The translations under genes and the position numbers were made by a program. DNA of 6,174 bases, from assembly GCA_937941745.1 (NCBI GenBank), contig CALDGV010000396.1:1-6174 (forward strand), given 5' to 3'. Under the pieces are notes generated by a model. It worked only from the letters and a program-made list of their open reading frames with translations, had not been told where the DNA came from and searched no databases. Below, in pieces: positions 5,004-6,174 of the stretch. This DNA is from an uncultured Prosthecobacter sp. GTDB lineage: Bacteria > Verrucomicrobiota > Verrucomicrobiia > Verrucomicrobiales > Verrucomicrobiaceae. Every line of letters starts with the position of its first letter. Positions within the stretch are counted from its first letter, which is position 1.

Positions 5004-6174
5004 ATGCAGACGACTTCATCATCCGCTGACACGGACCTCCAGGCCGATAATCTTCGCCGTGCTGCGATCGACAAATCGGTCAAGGGTCCCGTGCTCTTCC
5101 TCTTCCTGAACGGAGCCTTTTGGCTCATGGCCTCCACGATTCTTGGTGTTTTGGCGGCGGTGAAGCTTTTTGCTCCTTCTTTCCTGGGCGACTGTCCAGT
5201 GCTGCAATTCGGTCGTCTTCAGCCAACCCATCTTAACGCCCTTGTTTATGGTTGGGGCATTCAGGCAGGCCTTGGTGTGATGCTTTGGATCATGGCCCGA
5301 CGTTCGGGGCAGGAACTGAAGTCAGGCAAGAGCCTTCTTTATGTGGCTGGTGTCTTTTGGAATATTGCAGTCACCCTTGGCCTCGTCGGTATTTTGATGG
5401 GTGGGGGAACTTCCATGCAGCTTTTGGAGATGCCACGCTGGGTATGGCCCATCCTTCTGGCTTCCTTCCTTGTCTTTGCTTGGCCAATGGTGACGATGTT
5501 CAGCAAGGCCTTCCGTCCAGAAGGTTTCATGGTCAGCACTTGGTACATTCTGGGCGCCTGCTTTTGGTTCCCCTGGGTGTTCATCACGGCCAACGTGTGC
5601 CTTCACTGCATTCCCAGCCTGGGCGCTCTGGGCGCTGGTATCAATGCTTGGTACGTGCACGCCCTTCTCCTTCTGTTTTTTGCGCCAGTTGCGATTGGTT
5701 CAGCCTACTACTTCATTCCGAAGATCACCGGCCAGCCGATTGTCAGCGCTGAATTGTCCAAGCTAGGTTTCTGGGCGCTCGCAGTGCTTGCTGGCTGGAC
5801 GGGCATGCAAACCTACATGGGAGGGCCTCTTCCAGCATGGATGCCTTCCGTGGGAGCTCTTGCGGGGACTTTGATCCTGATCCCTGTAGGTGTTGTTGGG
5901 CTAAACCATCACTTGACGACATTGGGCAAGCACAACCTCGTTGCCTCTTCCCCGACGCTTCGCTTCACCTTCCTGGGTTCACTATTCTATCCGGTAACTG
6001 GCATTGTTCTGGCGCTGCTCTCCAATTACAGCACCGGCGTCACCCTTCAGTTCACCCACGCCACTTATGGTTTTCATATTGTGGCAGTTTACGGGTTCTT
6101 CAGCATGTGTGTGTTTGGTGCCATTTACTACATCGTGCCGCGCTTGGCAGGTTGTGAATGGCTTAGCGTTCGCC
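5004..6174 (+). CDS. cbb3-type (CcoN-like) heme-copper oxidase subunit I with altered active site, 3' partial
   Basis: The frame is open from ATG 5004 to the window end (390 residues and one extra base), with about ten transmembrane helices. The order of motifs follows CcoN: FGRLQPTHLNALVYGWG (69-85) corresponds to the FGRLRPxHTNA heme-b helix, with His76 as low-spin ligand. WYVHA (216-220) matches WYGHN, with His219 as the first CuB ligand, followed by AYYFIPK (234-240) and LSKLGFWAL (251-259). GAIYYIVPRLAG (372-383) matches the conserved stretch after the last heme helix. The usual GPHHL pair in the next helix is replaced by Gln269-Thr270, and the canonical GHVHAG His pair is reduced to one histidine, His358 in YGFHIVA. 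A different His pair, His302-His303 (GLNHHLTTL), appears instead. If the alignment holds, oxygen reduction at a heme b3-CuB site is unlikely. The gene is 18 nt after the small membrane-protein gene. Family membership is firm; catalytic status is open, so no symbol is given. Confidence 0.85.
   Translation, partial: MQTTSSSADTDLQADNLRRAAIDKSVKGPVLFLFLNGAFWLMASTILGVLAAVKLFAPSFLGDCPVLQFGRLQPTHLNALVYGWGIQAGLGVMLWIMARRSGQELKSGKSLLYVAGVFWNIAVTLGLVGILMGGGTSMQLLEMPRWVWPILLASFLVFAWPMVTMFSKAFRPEGFMVSTWYILGACFWFPWVFITANVCLHCIPSLGALGAGINAWYVHALLLLFFAPVAIGSAYYFIPKITGQPIVSAELSKLGFWALAVLAGWTGMQTYMGGPLPAWMPSVGALAGTLILIPVGVVGLNHHLTTLGKHNLVASSPTLRFTFLGSLFYPVTGIVLALLSNYSTGVTLQFTHATYGFHIVAVYGFFSMCVFGAIYYIVPRLAGCEWLSVR

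Noticed and set aside
5252..5752. Plus-strand open frame of 166 codons inside the oxidase gene
   Set aside because: It is a frame-shifted reading of the CcoN-like gene, which is open across the whole region and carries clear membrane helices and heme motifs.

Overview
The window reads as chromosomal DNA of a free-living Gram-negative bacterium, most likely Verrucomicrobiota (for example a Prosthecobacter/Verrucomicrobium-type organism). That placement is an inference from protein character: Alternative Complex III (ACIII) subunits joined to a cbb3-like oxidase subunit, a DabA-type carbon transporter, and no Shine-Dalgarno motif at any of the five visible starts. All genes lie on the + strand. 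No RNA gene, insertion sequence, phage gene or CRISPR array was found.

Layout. Bases 1-1476 hold the C-terminal part of a DabA protein (DUF2309/UPF0753), the zinc-bearing subunit of the DAB inorganic-carbon accumulation system; its 5' end lies upstream of the window. Its 3' flank holds a compact structured element (1497-1541) and then a strong intrinsic terminator (1558-1584). A repeat-rich leader of about 190 bases precedes an ECF-type sigma factor (1771-2361), which is a one-gene unit closed by an 11-bp terminator hairpin (2388-2415). The next leader carries a perfect 20-bp palindrome matching the CRP half-site pattern (2560-2579).

From 2606 to the window end runs a tight respiratory operon: actE-like membrane-anchored monoheme cytochrome c, actF-like polytopic ACIII subunit, a small single-pass membrane protein with an Ala/Pro-rich tail, and a cbb3-type (CcoN-like) heme-copper oxidase subunit I that is cut by the window edge. 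ACIII oxidises quinol and passes electrons to cytochrome c or directly to an oxidase, so this operon would encode the electron-delivery end of ACIII together with a terminal-oxidase-like partner.

Two points stand out. The actE-actF pair is not preceded by actA-D, so the ACIII locus is split or partial. The CcoN-like protein aligns well with cbb3 subunit I but lacks the paired CuB-ligand histidines (Gln269-Thr270 in that slot), and its usual His-x-His heme pair is reduced to one histidine. It may be a non-oxygen-reducing relative that serves as an electron-transfer or anchoring subunit beside ACIII.
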